A program made the position numbers and the translations under genes. Below the pieces are notes generated by a model. The model ran no database searches and was not told the DNA's origin. It saw nothing but the letters and a program-made list of their open reading frames with translations. 64,000 nt of DNA from Pogonophryne albipinna (Eukaryota > Chordata > Actinopteri > Perciformes > Artedidraconidae): NCBI GenBank assembly GCA_028583405.1, contig CM053246.1:2290570-2354569 (forward strand), given 5' to 3'. Below, piece after piece: positions 35,814 through 47,751 of the stretch; the first letter of the stretch is position 1; every line of letters starts with the position of its first letter.

Positions 35814-36679
35814 CAGACCCGGCGTCATGGGTGGGCCCCATGGGGCCGGGCCCGCCCATCCAGGATTTGGGCCCGCTGTTTTAATCAGGGCTGAATACCA
35901 CATTTTTATTGTTTTATTATTATGTTTATTGTTTTTATTTGTAGGGCTTTGTCCTAATATTTATTTTTGTATTAGTTTAATATAATTTTTTTATTTTGCT
36001 AGGAAATTCTGAATGAAAGGCTGCGCGCAAGACTGGCTTTTCGCTGGGTTGAGTCGTGTGGGTTTTTGAGTGAGATGCGGCACAGCAGCCTGTCAGTTAG
36101 TTTTACTCTTGCTAGTGGTTCACGAAAGGAATATGGCAACTCAGCGCCAGATGCAGGCACATTAGAAGAAACCAGTTAGGCCTACGTTACCAACGAGCAA
36201 GCAAGTCAGCTGGCAATCAATTATATTTTGAAGAGAAATTTACTCTCAAGCCGGCTCTCTCACAAACTCCTGCTCTGTGCGCAAGCAGACCGCTGCACAG
36301 GCTCTCTGCCTCGCTCAATCGCTCTCTCTCTCTCCCTTTCTCTCCATCGCTCAACCTCACTCCACCTCTCCACCCTGTGTGCGCTCAAGTTTGCCTGCGT
36401 GCTTGCCCAAGTTGGCACAGCGTTACAAATGTGCCACAAAACCAACCAATGGATAGGCTACATAAGACCGCCAACAGCCTTATGGCAACCTAAAACCCCT
36501 CTCTTTCAACAATTCACGAGCGGCTCCCTCCCCCCCCCCCCCCGTTGACAAATCGCGAGCATCTAACAGCCCCCCCCCCCGTTGACAATTCAGATTTCCC
36601 GGGAAATGTAAGTGTCGTGGTGGGTCCGCCCTGGTAAATCAAATGCCCGCCCAGAGATGTATGTCAGCCGCCGGGTCTG
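35814..36679. mobile_element. Non-autonomous hAT (CAGACCCGGCG ends)
   Basis: The inverted ends CAGACCCGGCG and CGCCGGGTCTG have an exact 8-bp duplication TACGCAGC (35806-35813, 36680-36687) in TTAA element copy B. The interior has GGGCCCGCC words near both ends, a CTCTCTC run and two C runs (about 36530-36580). It has no coding frame. Confidence 0.9.
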
Positions 36680-38301
36680 TACGCAGCAGACTTTACTTAT
36701 TGTTTACTACGTAAGGAAGCAGGAATTGCAGGACCCAGAGCACACGGAGCACAGAGCGGACTGCAGATAACGGAATTGCAGTTTTATTGCTTATAGATTA
36801 TCAGAACATTTCAAAGGGGACACAGCCACATTGGATATTAACCTATGGATTAACTACATCATCGTTTTTATCGTTGTAATGCCATTGAAGACCAGTTTAG
36901 ACTAGACAAAGAGGAAGGTAAGCCATGTTAGCCTAGCGCATGTTAGTACCTAGCGCCACTTGTTTTGATGTACGTTTTTGTTGATAACGTCGCGAGTTTG
37001 TATCTTTCAGTGTTGAGGTGGGCACCGTTAGATTCTGTGTCTTTACGATCATAAACGATGTGTTGGATGTGCAGCTAGGATAAGTAAAAAGGGAGCTAGG
37101 AGTGAGTTTCGGTGCAGTAATAGGTTAGCATTTTTCGCTCGGGGCTAATTCAGAGGCTCACTGTTAGCATTGTGTTTTTTTTTGTTTTTTTAAATGAAAA
37201 AGATCAGTTAAATGAGTTTTTTCCCATTATATGGATATAAAATATTCATAGTTTATTAAATATTAAGGTTCCTTAGACGTTGTTTCCTGCAAATGACGAG
37301 ATTTCGGCCCCGGAACCGGGTCCGTGGGACCTAAGAGGATAACAGAGTATGTTTTTAATTTTAATTTTTAATTTTATTTTTTTTCACAACAGTTGTATTT
37401 GGATGGAATGAATACCTATAGTGAAAATTCAAAGTAATAAAATGATTTTTACAGTGAAAAAGTTCAAATGGAACTGATGGTTCCCAAATTACCCAGAGGT
37501 GAGTCCGCCTGGACTTTATTTTTCTAAACCTCTCTAAAAAGGTCAAATTTCACTTGTTTTGCATCAATCTTAATACAGGGTACTTATTATATGTTATAGT
37601 TTGGATTCCTAAAGCTTTTAGTCTACTAACCCATCATTCAAGGGTGGTTTTCACTATAAGTAATGTTTTTTGTTTAGGCGGACATTAGAATTTACATGTT
37701 TTTACTATGTTCCATCTGAATTTACTTTAAAAATAAAAACATCTATATTGATTCTGACACTTCTACATCCAACTCACAGATGTAACCTTGCTTTGAGAGA
37801 AAAGATTATTAATGTACCCCTTTTAGAAGTGAAGATATAGTCTTTGTTGTGTTAGTGGCATTTTCGAGCCTGAAACCTGAAAAACAGGCTCAGGGCTTAA
37901 GAGGTTAACATTACGAGATGAGGATATCTGCTGCATTCATTTTGTGTTAAAATAATTGGATTATACAGACCAGGAAACATTCTTGTGAATGTCTAAAAAC
38001 AACAACATGAAAACACACTGATTAATAAAATACACACATTGACTTCTGCAGAGCTGTGTGCTCTGTGCCATTGTGCTTCATTTGGGATCACATATTCGCC
38101 ATCTTTGTTCTTCCAGTGGCTTGTTGTTGTGTTTCTACAGAGCATACATTAGAGGTATTTAATAGCAGATGTGTATTCAATAAATCATTTTAGCTGTGGG
38201 AGTGTGTTACATGATTCCTCTGTGAGCATTAGTAAGTGATACTGGAGCGTCTCTATAGGATCTCAGTGATGACAGGAGACATTATCAACATTGTGTAACA
38301 T

Positions 38302-38475
38302 GAGACTGTGGCTCAGTGGACTAGTGCGTTGATCAGGGATCGGGAGCACTGGTTCAATCCCCCCTGCAGTCAGCATGTTGTTGTGTTCCTGAAGACACTT
38401 CACCCCAGATTGCTCCTGTGGGGATTGCCCACAGAACTGAGTGTATGTAAGTCTCTTTTGGATAAAAGCGTCTAA
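38302..38475 (+). mobile_element. tRNA-derived SINE
   Basis: A polymerase III-like A box (TGGCTCAGTGGACTAGTG) and B box (GGTTCAATCC, 38351) lie 40 bases apart, as in a tRNA head. They are followed by a body and the tail word TCTTTTGGATAAAAGCGTCT, a tail common to HE1-type and related fish SINEs. It would be mobilised by a partner LINE that recognises the tail. The same tail occurs at 60786-60834. Confidence 0.75.
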
Positions 38476-40056
38476 CTATGGCAGTTTAACCAGTGTTCAC
38501 CACCCCTGTTTCAATCAGTGGATCAGTTAGCATTCATTATTTCATCCTGATGGCTGCAGCTGGCTCTTTAGTAGATGATGCTCACAGGGGTGCAAGCTGT
38601 TACTCCAACAAATGCTGGACAACAGTTTTAATGAATGTTACTCTTCTTTATGTATTTTGTCTTTAGGTATTTCCACAACAAATTGTATCGTATTGTGTAA
38701 CAGAAGCCCTGAGCTGCAAGTGACATTTTATTCTGATGATCCAATTTCTAATCTGATAAAAAAAGCATTTTCTTATAATTTTAGAAAAAGCCTGAAAATA
38801 GTATTGGAGCAATTCATCTTCTAAATACATCTTTTTAATATATGTAATTCAGGTGAAGTACATAAACATTGATATGTTTATAATAAGACATGAAGAGTAA
38901 TCTTAACTTGCTAACACTAATGCATAAAAGCAGCTCACAACATCAAAACCATCATATTTAAATGGTCATGGCTGTAGGAGCCATTTTATAGGTGTTGTTG
39001 GTGTCTCAGTTTACTTTATTTATATGTATAGTGCAATGCTATTTTGAACACTTGGTAGCGGGGTTTAACTGCACCGGGTGGATAAAAGGGGTCACAGGTG
39101 ACAGGAAAGGACGAGGACACAGGAGGAAAGAACATACCGATTCCACCAGCCGGGCAGATGCTAACCACAACTATTGACTGTAATTAACCCTTGGTATGTA
39201 AACGCTAAATAAAACATCATTATAAACTGCACCAAAGGACCGGAAATTCATCTTTTTGTGTCTGCGTCTGGATCACTCTAAACCCTCCTGTGAAGTAATG
39301 GCAAAAGGATATAGGACATTGGAACATTAAAATTGCCATTATAATGGTAACACTTTCATTTACAGTACACCTTTTTCATATATGAAATGCTTTTAAGTCA
39401 TAAAAACAGGAGAGAACCCTTTAGATCAGACTCTTAAATGGACAAAGCATCTGTAGTTTGTATTCTACAGTATTTTTCAGGTTTGAAAGTTCAGGATGCA
39501 TGAACCCTTTATAAAGTAAATACGCTGTAAAATGTGATCCTAACTTTAGATTTGGAGCATCACTAATTCACAGTTGGCACATTCAAACAAAACAAAAGTT
39601 AAAAGGTAAGAAAATGTTTGTTGTGGAAAGCACATCTTTTACAGATGTACTGTAACTGGCATCACATGTGTTCCCTCTGATCTGACATGTTTGCACAAAG
39701 AAGTCTCTGGAACTTTAAGGAACACATCTGTAACAGTCCAGTTTGAATTACAGTTCCTGAAGTTATTCCAGGTGGCGCTGTAGGTAAGGCCTGGGCGGCA
39801 GGAGGATTTGTTCAGTTCTATTTCGTCCCTACTGACCGCCAGAGTATGGAGCTAATTTCCTGCCATAACTCCACAAACAAACTAAACAGGTTTTTACAAA
39901 TGCCTCATGATTCACTAACAAACACAATGTGGTTTGCAAATACAAAACACCATCTACAAACTAATGCATTTAGTTTTGCAAAGAAAAAACGTATCCATCA
40001 AACAAACACATAACCTTTTTCTAATAAATCATGTTTCAGAGACAAATTCAGCATAG
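38476..40056. other. Stretch without recognised features
   Basis: AT-rich sequence with no recognisable coding frame. A short GC-richer patch at about 39055-39150 has no family I know. Confidence 0.45.
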
Positions 40057-40168
40057 GTTTTACAAGTACACAACTTTTTTTTACAAGTACACAACTTTTT
40101 TTTACAACTACAACACTTTTTTTCACAAGTACAACACTTTTTTTTACAAGTACACAACTTTTTCTTCT
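40057..40168. repeat. Tandem repeat of a ~24-bp unit
   Basis: Four to five copies of a unit like TTTTACAAGTACACAACTTT lie in a row with small changes, ending just before the palindrome at 40177. Confidence 0.85.
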
Positions 40169-40176
40169 CACAGCAG

Positions 40177-40231
40177 AATATTACTGCCAAAAGTCACGTG
40201 ACTCACTCACGTGACTTTTGGCAGTAATATT
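40177..40231. repeat. Perfect 25-bp-arm palindrome
   Basis: The arms AATATTACTGCCAAAAGTCA... and their exact complement surround a 5-base loop (CTCAC). The inner part carries two CACGTG E-box words. It is flanked on the left by the 24-bp tandem repeat. Confidence 0.9.
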
Positions 40232-40506
40232 ACGCCGTGGTTGCGCACTCACACATGCTCCACGGCAGCAGGGGGCGCTACTGAGTCCATTGGGAAGGCG
40301 GGAGGTTGAGGAACAGCCCTTGTCAGTCTGATGGCAGGTGTTTCTAGCGATCCAGCGATCTGGGTCAGTGTTATAGTGATAATATTATAAGGTGAATTTA
40401 GCGATCACAACGGAAACAACCAAGACACATATTGAGCCCAGAACATTGATGTTATTAAGGGCTGTAAATATAATAAGCCTATGGGTAAAATGGACAACAT
40501 TGTAAC

Positions 40507-42046
40507 CAGGCTTGGATTTTTCGTCAATTTAGGGGCAAGGCCATTTGGCCTTTGGTGTCACATATTTTTTCAGGGCGGAAAGGCCACATGCCAGAGCACA
40601 AAGGCCATTGAGGGAAACATTAGGATTTGGAGCTTACAAATAAATAACTTCACTTTCTAATGACAAAAAACAAATCACTTTTTTAATATCAATAATCGTA
40701 TCATCATATAGGCCTATGCCTCCTTAGTATTACCGTATATACAATGAAATACTTTACTTTGAATAATTAGTGTTTGGTATGTTTTCCATCTACTACTACT
40801 CCCATTCACAAATCCGAAAAAATATCTAAAATTCTATTAATATGTAACAAATATATTCCATTTCAGAGCAGAAGAAACAGCCTTCAAGGGTCAAACTCTG
40901 CACATACATCATTCAGCAGTGCACAGTGAAGCTCCAACATCCAACTGTATGAACAAGCAATACTTTGAAATGCAAAAGTGTGTGTGTGTGTGTGTGTGTC
41001 TCTTTAATCAACTCCTCACAGCTCCTCATATGTGTTCAGAAACTGGACAAAAGTTAAAGATGTACAAACCACAGACTGTGTCATGACGAATACAGTCGCT
41101 GCTTTAATTCTGTCTTTAGGACGTTGTTGTGAGTTTGGACGGAGCAGCTACAACGTTAGTTTAGCCTGATCGATCCAATCTCCATTCACAAAACACGCAT
41201 TTTAAAAGGTTTTTCGCATGCCGTCTTGTCTGCACACTTGTCAAAGCATTAAAGCATGGTTTTTACTAACCGTTATCAGTATTTAGTTACTTCGGCATCA
41301 TTTTGAAACGTGTATTACAATGAAATCACGATAAAATAGGTTAATTTGGTCGTAGTTGGTTTCCACCACAGTATTTACATGGAGATACGCCCCGCCCCCT
41401 CTCCAGCGCGTCCCGTTTGAATGACAGGAGTAAACACAGCTGACAGCCGCGGTGAAACTCCAGCGGTTAGAGCAGTGCTTCTCAAAGTGTGGTCCGCGGA
41501 CCACTGGTGGTCCGTGAGCGCCCCCTAGTGGTCCGTGAGTATATTGGTAAAATTTCACATTTGAAATAAATAAATAAAAGTTTTCCGCACTCTCGCGGGA
41601 ATATCTCCGCAATGGAGCGAGGTTAAGTTTCACTTTCAATTGCATGATATAGCCCAGTGCAACACCTTCATCACACATGTTGCCACTTGTTTGTACCATA
41701 TTCAGGCGATTTGTAATCTGTTCTAGAAAAACGATGTGTTTTTTTATATTTGTGGAGTTAGGTGGTCCACGAGTGTTTTTTTATTGGTTAAGTGGTCCTT
41801 GGTATGAAAAAGTATGAGAAACCCTGGGTTAGAGCAATGCGAGTATTCGCATCGCGTCCGTTGTGAACGCAGCATAATGCAGTTCAGAAACCACTGTTCT
41901 GACGCTTTTAAAGCAACTTTTAACAGTGCGAGGGGCCCAAAGGCCATGGTGGCCGTAGGACGTACAATTATTTGTGGGGCATAACGGCCAGACCGAGGGG
42001 CTACGGCGGCCATGGCCGTCATGGCCGCCGTGAAAATCCCACCCTG
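40507..42046. mobile_element. Non-autonomous hAT (CAGGCTTGGATTTT end) with nested hAT
   Basis: The ends CAGGCTTGGATTTT and AAAATCCCACCCTG have an exact 8-bp duplication ATTGTAAC (40499-40506, 42047-42054). Repeats of GGCCATGG and AAAGGCCA lie near both ends, with a (GT)n run at 40978-40999. A 330-bp part (about 41021-41350) is shared in inverted form with the MITE at 42609-43281. It has no transposase and contains the hAT at 41473-41826. Confidence 0.9.
41473..41826. mobile_element. Short hAT MITE (CAGTGCTTCTCAAAG type)
   Basis: It starts CAGTGCTTCTCAAAGTGTGG and ends GAGAAACCCTG. The exact 8-bp duplication GGTTAGAG is at 41465-41472 and 41827-41834. At 354 bp, with several TGGTCCGTGAG words, this is a Tip100/Zaphod-like hAT end family. 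Confidence 0.92.
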
Positions 42047-42129
42047 ATTGTAACTAAGGAGATTTAAACTATACAGCGATTCTGCACTGCGGTCACTCAG
42101 CCGTCTCTCGAGTTAGTCTTTTCAAATCA

Positions 42130-43413
42130 GCTGCTCTTCATTTTCTTTCCTGCTATATTCAATGAGTGATACAAATATTTTTTACCACAAGTTCTTAATA
42201 AAACTGACACTGTTGGACTCGGTACTAGTTGACTGCTACCAGAAATAAAATGAAGTACTTTTACTGTGTACTTTGTGAGTAATACTTTGTGAAGTCCCCT
42301 CCATATAATGCATGTTTTCTGCTATCTTTGATGAATGATAAAAATAAAATGTTGCCATTAGTTCTTAATGAAATTGATACTGTTTGACTTTGTATTACTT
42401 AGCCTACTACTAACAATACATTGAAGTACTTTTACTGTGTATCTTTTGAGAAATACTCTGTCAAAGTCCCCTGCTGAGAACAAAATCAAGCCACTTCTGC
42501 TAAGTTTGACGAGGGAATTATTTTTTGTTGCGATTAGTTCTTCGTGAGATTGATCCTGTTGGACTCAGTACTAGTGAAACTACCCCCACAAGTACTATGA
42601 AGTACTTATGGCGCGTTTCCACTGCAGTGGGTAGCTCGCTTTAAGCGTGCCGAGCCGTGCGGGGCCCGTTTTTGGTTGTGTTTCCACTTGGCCTAGTACC
42701 GGCTAGCGGGTCCAAATTCACAGTTTTTCTGGCCCCATAAAATCGTGGTTCTAGGGCCAGGAACAACCAGGCTGAGTCGGGCTGAGTATGCTAAACTAGA
42801 GAGAGAATCGCTGGCAAGGGGGCTACAACTACAACAAGATGAACATATTTGACCGTGATATAATTGTAATACACGTTTCAAAATGATGCCGAAGTAACAA
42901 CATACTGATACCGGTTAGTAAAAACCATGAATTAATGCTTTGACAAGTCTGCAGACAGACGGCAGGCGAAAAACCCTTTAAAATGCGTGTTTTCTAAATG
43001 GAGCTTGGCTAAGCTAACGTTATATATGCTCCGACCGTCCACACTCACAACAACGGCCAACACAGACATAAATAAACCAGCGACTGTATTCTCCATGACA
43101 CAGGCAGTCTGTGGTTTGTACTTGTTTAACTTTTGTCTAGTTTCTGAACAGATATGAGGAGCTGTGAGCTCTGAGTGCTAAGAGCTAACGGCTGTGTTGT
43201 TTTTCTGGGGCGCTCATTGAAGATGACGTCACGGCTTCGCCTACACTGCGTTACTATAGTAACTACCCCAGTTCCGCGCCATTACTGTGTAGTTTTCCAG
43301 TAATCCTCTGTCAATGTCCCCTCCCTGCTACAAGAATGCATGTTTTTCTTTTAATAAGCGTTAAAAAACCTTTCTTCCTGAGACTGATATTGTTTGACAG
43401 AGTATTTTAAGAG
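42130..43413. repeat. Satellite-like tandem repeat, ~172-bp unit
   Basis: About four diverged units recur. The word GAAGTACTTTTACTGTGTA appears at about 42252 and 42424, is split at 42599/43282, and the word GTCCCCT follows at 42295, 42466 and 43316. The fourth unit is interrupted by the MITE at 42609-43281 and the array is cut at 43414 by the next element. Confidence 0.75.
42609..43281. mobile_element. Harbinger-like MITE in satellite
   Basis: The inverted ends TGGCGCG and CGCGCCA are flanked by TTA triplets (42606-42608, 43282-43284), and the satellite unit rejoins exactly when it is removed. The outer sequence GGCGCGTTTCCACTGCAGTG is a start seen in fish PIF/Harbinger MITEs. The interior (about 42840-43180) is inverted-homologous to 41021-41350. 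Confidence 0.8.
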
Positions 43414-45072
43414 GATGGTAGACATGCTATCAGCAATATTTCCAGTCAGTACTCCGGCAGCAGCCTTGGAAAGTCTTTAGAGTCTGGCCTGGATAGCTGG
43501 TCTATCCTTCAGCACACTGACACACTCTGTCACTCTTGTTGGCCTCTTATAATGCTGCTGTCTTTTAATATATGATTATTCCTCTGCCGCTAGTTAGTTC
43601 CTCTCAGATTCTTCAGTCTCATCAGCCTCGTCCTTCCATCAGTCCCAATCAACGCCTCCAGCACACTTCCAGTGTCTGACTCCATATGATATTGTCCTGA
43701 TGCGGTAAGGGTGATGCCCCATGATCACAAAATGACCCCTCTAGAGTGCCAAGGACCTCATATTATGTCTGTCATTAATGTTACATCACCCATTATAACC
43801 GTTTTCTTTCCTTTTTTCTCTTCTCTTAACTGAATAGTCCTCTTTAAGTATAATACAATGTAAAGTCCTTTTCCTGCACCATTTTAAGGCTTCAAAAAAA
43901 GGCATTTTTACTGTATGTGTTTGGAGAAATGACACAATCAATGGCCCAGAATTGTACTTTATAAACTCTGAATCTTGTGGTGCTTGAAGAAATACAGACT
44001 GGTTAAGTCGGCCAGGTTATATATATGCCTTTTTTGGAGCCCTTTTTTGCAATATTTATAAAAATGTCACTAGTTATTTAAACAAACCACTATCTGAGGA
44101 TAATACAAGCAACCATAACACCCTTTATCTAGAGAGCCATTGAAGCCCATGAAGAATTTATCCTTCCACAAATCTTTTCAACTGCTGTATTAATAAAGTT
44201 GCCACGTGTTTTCAAATTCAAGTTAATGCTATCTGTGCAGAACATTACAAATATTCTTCATTTGCAGTATTTTAAAAGTGTTCAGAAAGACTGCATCAAT
44301 CATATGCTATATATCTATATAATATCAATATTGTTATTAACTTCAACCAAAGTCAATTTAAATAGCGGGCAAAAATGGGTTAATTGCCATGGATGTGGTG
44401 TTGGATATAGTTTACGTTCAATTTCAACTATTTTAGGCAGAAAAACGCATATTGACGAAACCTTTTTTAATAGTTTACTATAATTTAGAAAGGAATTTTG
44501 TGAGAAATCATTTCAAAAGTAAACTTTTTTTTCATTTTATATTTAAATTTGAAATATTTGCACACAACATTATTAATTTATACATTTTTTAAATTATGAA
44601 TCCACTTATTTTATTGTATTTCCTTGAGGCTGGGGAAGATATCCAGCATGTGGTTCAACATGTAAAACAAGTAAGTATATGTACAACATGGAAAAGTAAA
44701 TAAAATAGGTTTCATAGGAGGATGTGGATTTATTTTCTCTCACCTTGTAATTACGCAATCAAACAATCTATAATTGAGCTCTGATCTTCACAAAAACATT
44801 TTGTTGAATTGGACACATTTTTCCAAGCTCTATTGACTGACATGCGATGACTGGGACTGATGGAAGAATCTGTGAGGAATGAATAGGAGCAGAGAAATAA
44901 TCATATTTTAAAAGACAGCAGCTTCATAAGAGGCCAACAAGAGTCACAAGGGTGTGTCAGTGTGCTGAAGGATAGACCAGCTATCCAGGCCGGACTCTAA
45001 AGACTTTCCAAGGGGTAACAATGCTGCTGCCGGAGTACTGATTGGAAGTATTGCTGATATCATATCTACCAT
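43414..45072. mobile_element. Element with ~230-bp inverted arms, unclassified
   Basis: The left arm (43414-43645) and right arm (about 44835-45072) are inverted copies beginning ATGGTAGACATG / ATGGTAGATATG, with shared words GCCTGGATAGCTGG and GACTCTTGTTGGCCTC. The arms differ by small indels. The interior has no recognisable gene. No clear target duplication was found. Confidence 0.6.
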
Positions 45073-45242
45073 CAGGGGCGGCGGGTACTGTAGGCTAGGG
45101 AAGGCTAAGCCTTCCCAAATATTTCTGTCACTGCATCCTGGTAAAATAAAAATATAATGTATAATGTTTGTGTCTTTGACATTAGCGCTGCTATGCAGCC
45201 TACTACGAAGCCAGTTCAACATATCCTGAATATGTTTGAGTT
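45073..45242. mobile_element. hAT-like left end (CAGGGGCGGCGGG)
   Basis: It begins CAGGGGCGGCGGGTACTG followed by AAGGCTAAGCCTTCCC, a start seen in hAT copies. It abuts the inverted-repeat element on the left and the hAT at 45251 on the right. The opposite end was not found. Confidence 0.4.
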
Positions 45243-45744
45243 ATCTTAACTAGGGATGGGTATCGTTAGGATTTTATCGATACCGATACCGGTACTGCTT
45301 ATCGGTATCGGTATTTTTCGATACTCTTATCGATACTTTTCAATAATTTGGTGCTCAAAATTATAGACATGAATACAAGATGTGAAAATTAAACAGTCAT
45401 TTTATTGTAATTTTCTTGCAGAAATAACTGTATAACTTATACATTAGCTTCTCAGAAGCAGACAAAAATAAATAAAATAACTTAAAGTGGCCTGGCTCGC
45501 CCTATCATGCTTTTTGAGGTTTTCCCTCAGACAGAGGATGAAAAGAGGCATTTTTTAACTTTTGTAAATCAGTTACATCTTCATCCAGACATTTCAAACT
45601 GACAACCTAGCTCGACAAGAGATCCTTAAAACATTGTCCTACAGTGACATCATGCAAAACTGTGATATGAAGAAATTGGTAAAAAGGCTAAGATGGCAAA
45701 AAGATAAAGGTGAGTATGTATATTATTCTGGATTGTACTTTTAA

Positions 45745-46916
45745 CCAGTTTAGCCCTGAGCCTGTTTTTCAGGTCTCAGGCTCGAAAATGACATTCCCAG
45801 AACAAATGACCATATCTTCCCTTCTAAAAGGGTTAAATTAATAATCTTTTTTCTCAAAGTAATGATAAACCTGTGAGTTGGATGTAGAAAAGTCAGAATC
45901 AATATAGATATTTTTTATTTTAAAGAAAATTCAGATTGAACATAGTCAAAACCTAAATTATAGTGTCCGCCCAAAAATTCTTTTTTACTTACAGTGAAAA
46001 CTAACCTTGGATGATGGTAAGGTAGACTAAAAGCTTTAGGAATCCAAAGTACAACATATAATAAGTACCCTGTATCAAGATTGATGCTAAACAAGTGACA
46101 TTTGACCTTTTTAGAGAGGTTTAGCAAAAAAAACTCCACCTCTGAGGTGATTTGGGTGGAAATGGGGGTTTTACCGTTTCTCTGGAACCCATTGGTCGAT
46201 TTTGGTGATTGACATTTCTTTCTGACCGTTAGAGCCAATAGAATCGAAGGGGAATCTCCCCACTCACACACATGGTAAAACAAAAAGGTGGGGGCTTTGC
46301 GCATGCAGGTTTGCACCAGAGTGAAGCTATCTCTAGCTCTGACATCTGGAAACGGAAAAGCAGGTTTATTGCTCATGGATTATCAGAAATCATTTCAAAG
46401 GGACACAGACACATTGGATTAACCTATGGATTAACATCAGCAGCGTTTTGATCGTTTTAATGCCATTGAAGACCACTTTTGACCAGACTACGACACAGGT
46501 GAGCCATGTTAGCGTTTGTAGCTACCTAGCGCCACATGTTTTGATGTCTGTTCTTGTTATTATCTCAGAGAGTTTGTATAATTGAGTGATAATGAGGGTA
46601 CCCCTCGATTCTGTGTCCCCTCACGATGTGAAACGATGGGTTGGATGTGCAGCAAAGATAAATAATAAGGTTTTGTGAGTGAATTTCGGTGCAGTCATCT
46701 GTTAGCATTTTTCGCTCGTTGCTAATTCAGAGGCTCAGCGTTAGCATTGTGTTTTTTTTTTTGAAAAAACAATTAAAATTATCAGTTAGATGAGTTTCTT
46801 CCCGTTATATGGATATAAAACATTCACAGTTTATTGAATGAACATGCCCTCAGACACTGTTTCCTGCAAGATGTTGCGGGAGTGCCCCGGTACCGGGGTC
46901 TCTCAGGCTTAACAGG
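45745..46916. mobile_element. TTAA element, copy C (short, diverged)
   Basis: TTAA at 45741-45744 and 46917-46920 flank ends CCAGTTTAGCCCTGAGCC and GGCTTAACAGG. The interior matches parts of copies A and B (for example ATTGGTCGATT, CACTTCTAAAAGGG-like and GTTAGCATTGTGTTTTTTT blocks) but is 0.9 kb shorter and more diverged, so it is an older or separate subfamily. Confidence 0.85.
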
Positions 46917-47304
46917 TTAAATCATCACAAAATAAATGATGTGCTGAATGATTTGACACGTCAAAATGTGTCCGAAGGTTTAAACGTAGAACAAAGTATT
47001 TGAGCTTAAAATATGTCAATTCACGACCAACAATTGCTGAACCATACATTGAAACGTTGACCTTTAACAACATTTAAATGCAGTTTTCCAATACACAATT
47101 ACATCTGTACGTTTAACTGGTTTATAAAGCATTCAATGAAAGGCCAAATTATTATAGGTGTAGGAGCTCACATTAATACACTGTCAGTGTTAATAAACTA
47201 AAAAAAGACAAGGCGATGTGCCTGCAAGACTTCACTCAGGTAAACAAAACATATTACCCGTGCCCAGCAGCAAACCTGCCTGCGAGCCTTCGCTCAGGTC
47301 ACAT

Positions 47305-47559
47305 TTACACACGGCGCGGCTGAAGCCCACTAGCACTATTAGCACTAGCAGTATCGCTAGCAGCCACATTGTTTAGGCTGTCAAATACGCTGCACCGTTT
47401 TAGATTCAATGAGTGTCTCGTTTGCAAATGCTTCATTAAGTTGCTTGTGTTACCCCCTTTACAAGCAACTAATTGAGTACATAGATTGCACCTTGCTCTA
47501 TCGCCACTACATTTTTTAAAGTGCACCCAGACCTTCGATCGCTTCGCCCTGTCCGCCAT
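47305..47559 (-). CDS. BED-type zinc-finger exon of hAT transposase
   Basis: From the ATG at 47559 the frame gives 84 residues. The first ~55 are a BED finger: the aromatic start VWVHF, a CNLC pair and an HLQTRHS H-x4-H end, spaced as in ZBED proteins and hAT transposases (DNA binding to element ends). The following Ser/Ala/Asn-rich tail runs to a stop at 47305, and no downstream exon with the RNase H-like core or dimerisation domain was found in the element. An upstream in-frame ATG at 47631 would add 24 residues. It is probably a leftover first exon of the autonomous parent. Confidence 0.75.
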   Translation of the reverse strand: MADRAKRSKVWVHFKKCSGDRARCNLCTQLVACKGGNTSNLMKHLQTRHSLNLKRCSVFDSLNNVAASDTASANSASGLQPRRV

Positions 47560-47751
47560 GCCCGCGGGAGTCTCACAACAATAATAAGAGCGCTGTTGAG
47601 AGAGATGACGAGTGGCATTTACAGTGGCCAATCAGAGGGGTCTCAAACCGGATACATCACACGGGGTGAGGGTTCCCAACCAACCAGAATGGTTTAAAGT
47701 TAAACTAAGGAAATAGACGTAACACATATACCGATAGCAGCACCGTTTGTC

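Larger units (their letters stand above)
29550..37904. mobile_element. TTAA element, CCTCTTAAGCCC family, copy B, carrying ISL2EU and a hAT
   Basis: The ends CCTCTTAAGCCCG and GGGCTTAAGAGG are flanked by TTAA at 29546-29549 and 37905-37908. Without the ISL2EU (30224-35707) and hAT (35814-36679) the backbone is about 2.0 kb, the size of copy A (16647-18685), which it matches in reverse orientation over its length. The backbone is non-coding. The ISL2EU entered the middle of it and the hAT entered a little further right. Confidence 0.9.

Noticed and set aside
36228..36548. 106-residue Leu/Ser-rich frame as a membrane protein
   Set aside because: It lies wholly inside the non-autonomous hAT 35814-36679 and includes a CTCTCTC microsatellite and a C run.
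38302..38475. Functional tRNA gene
   Set aside because: The A and B boxes are tRNA-like, but a cloverleaf does not fold cleanly and a SINE tail follows.
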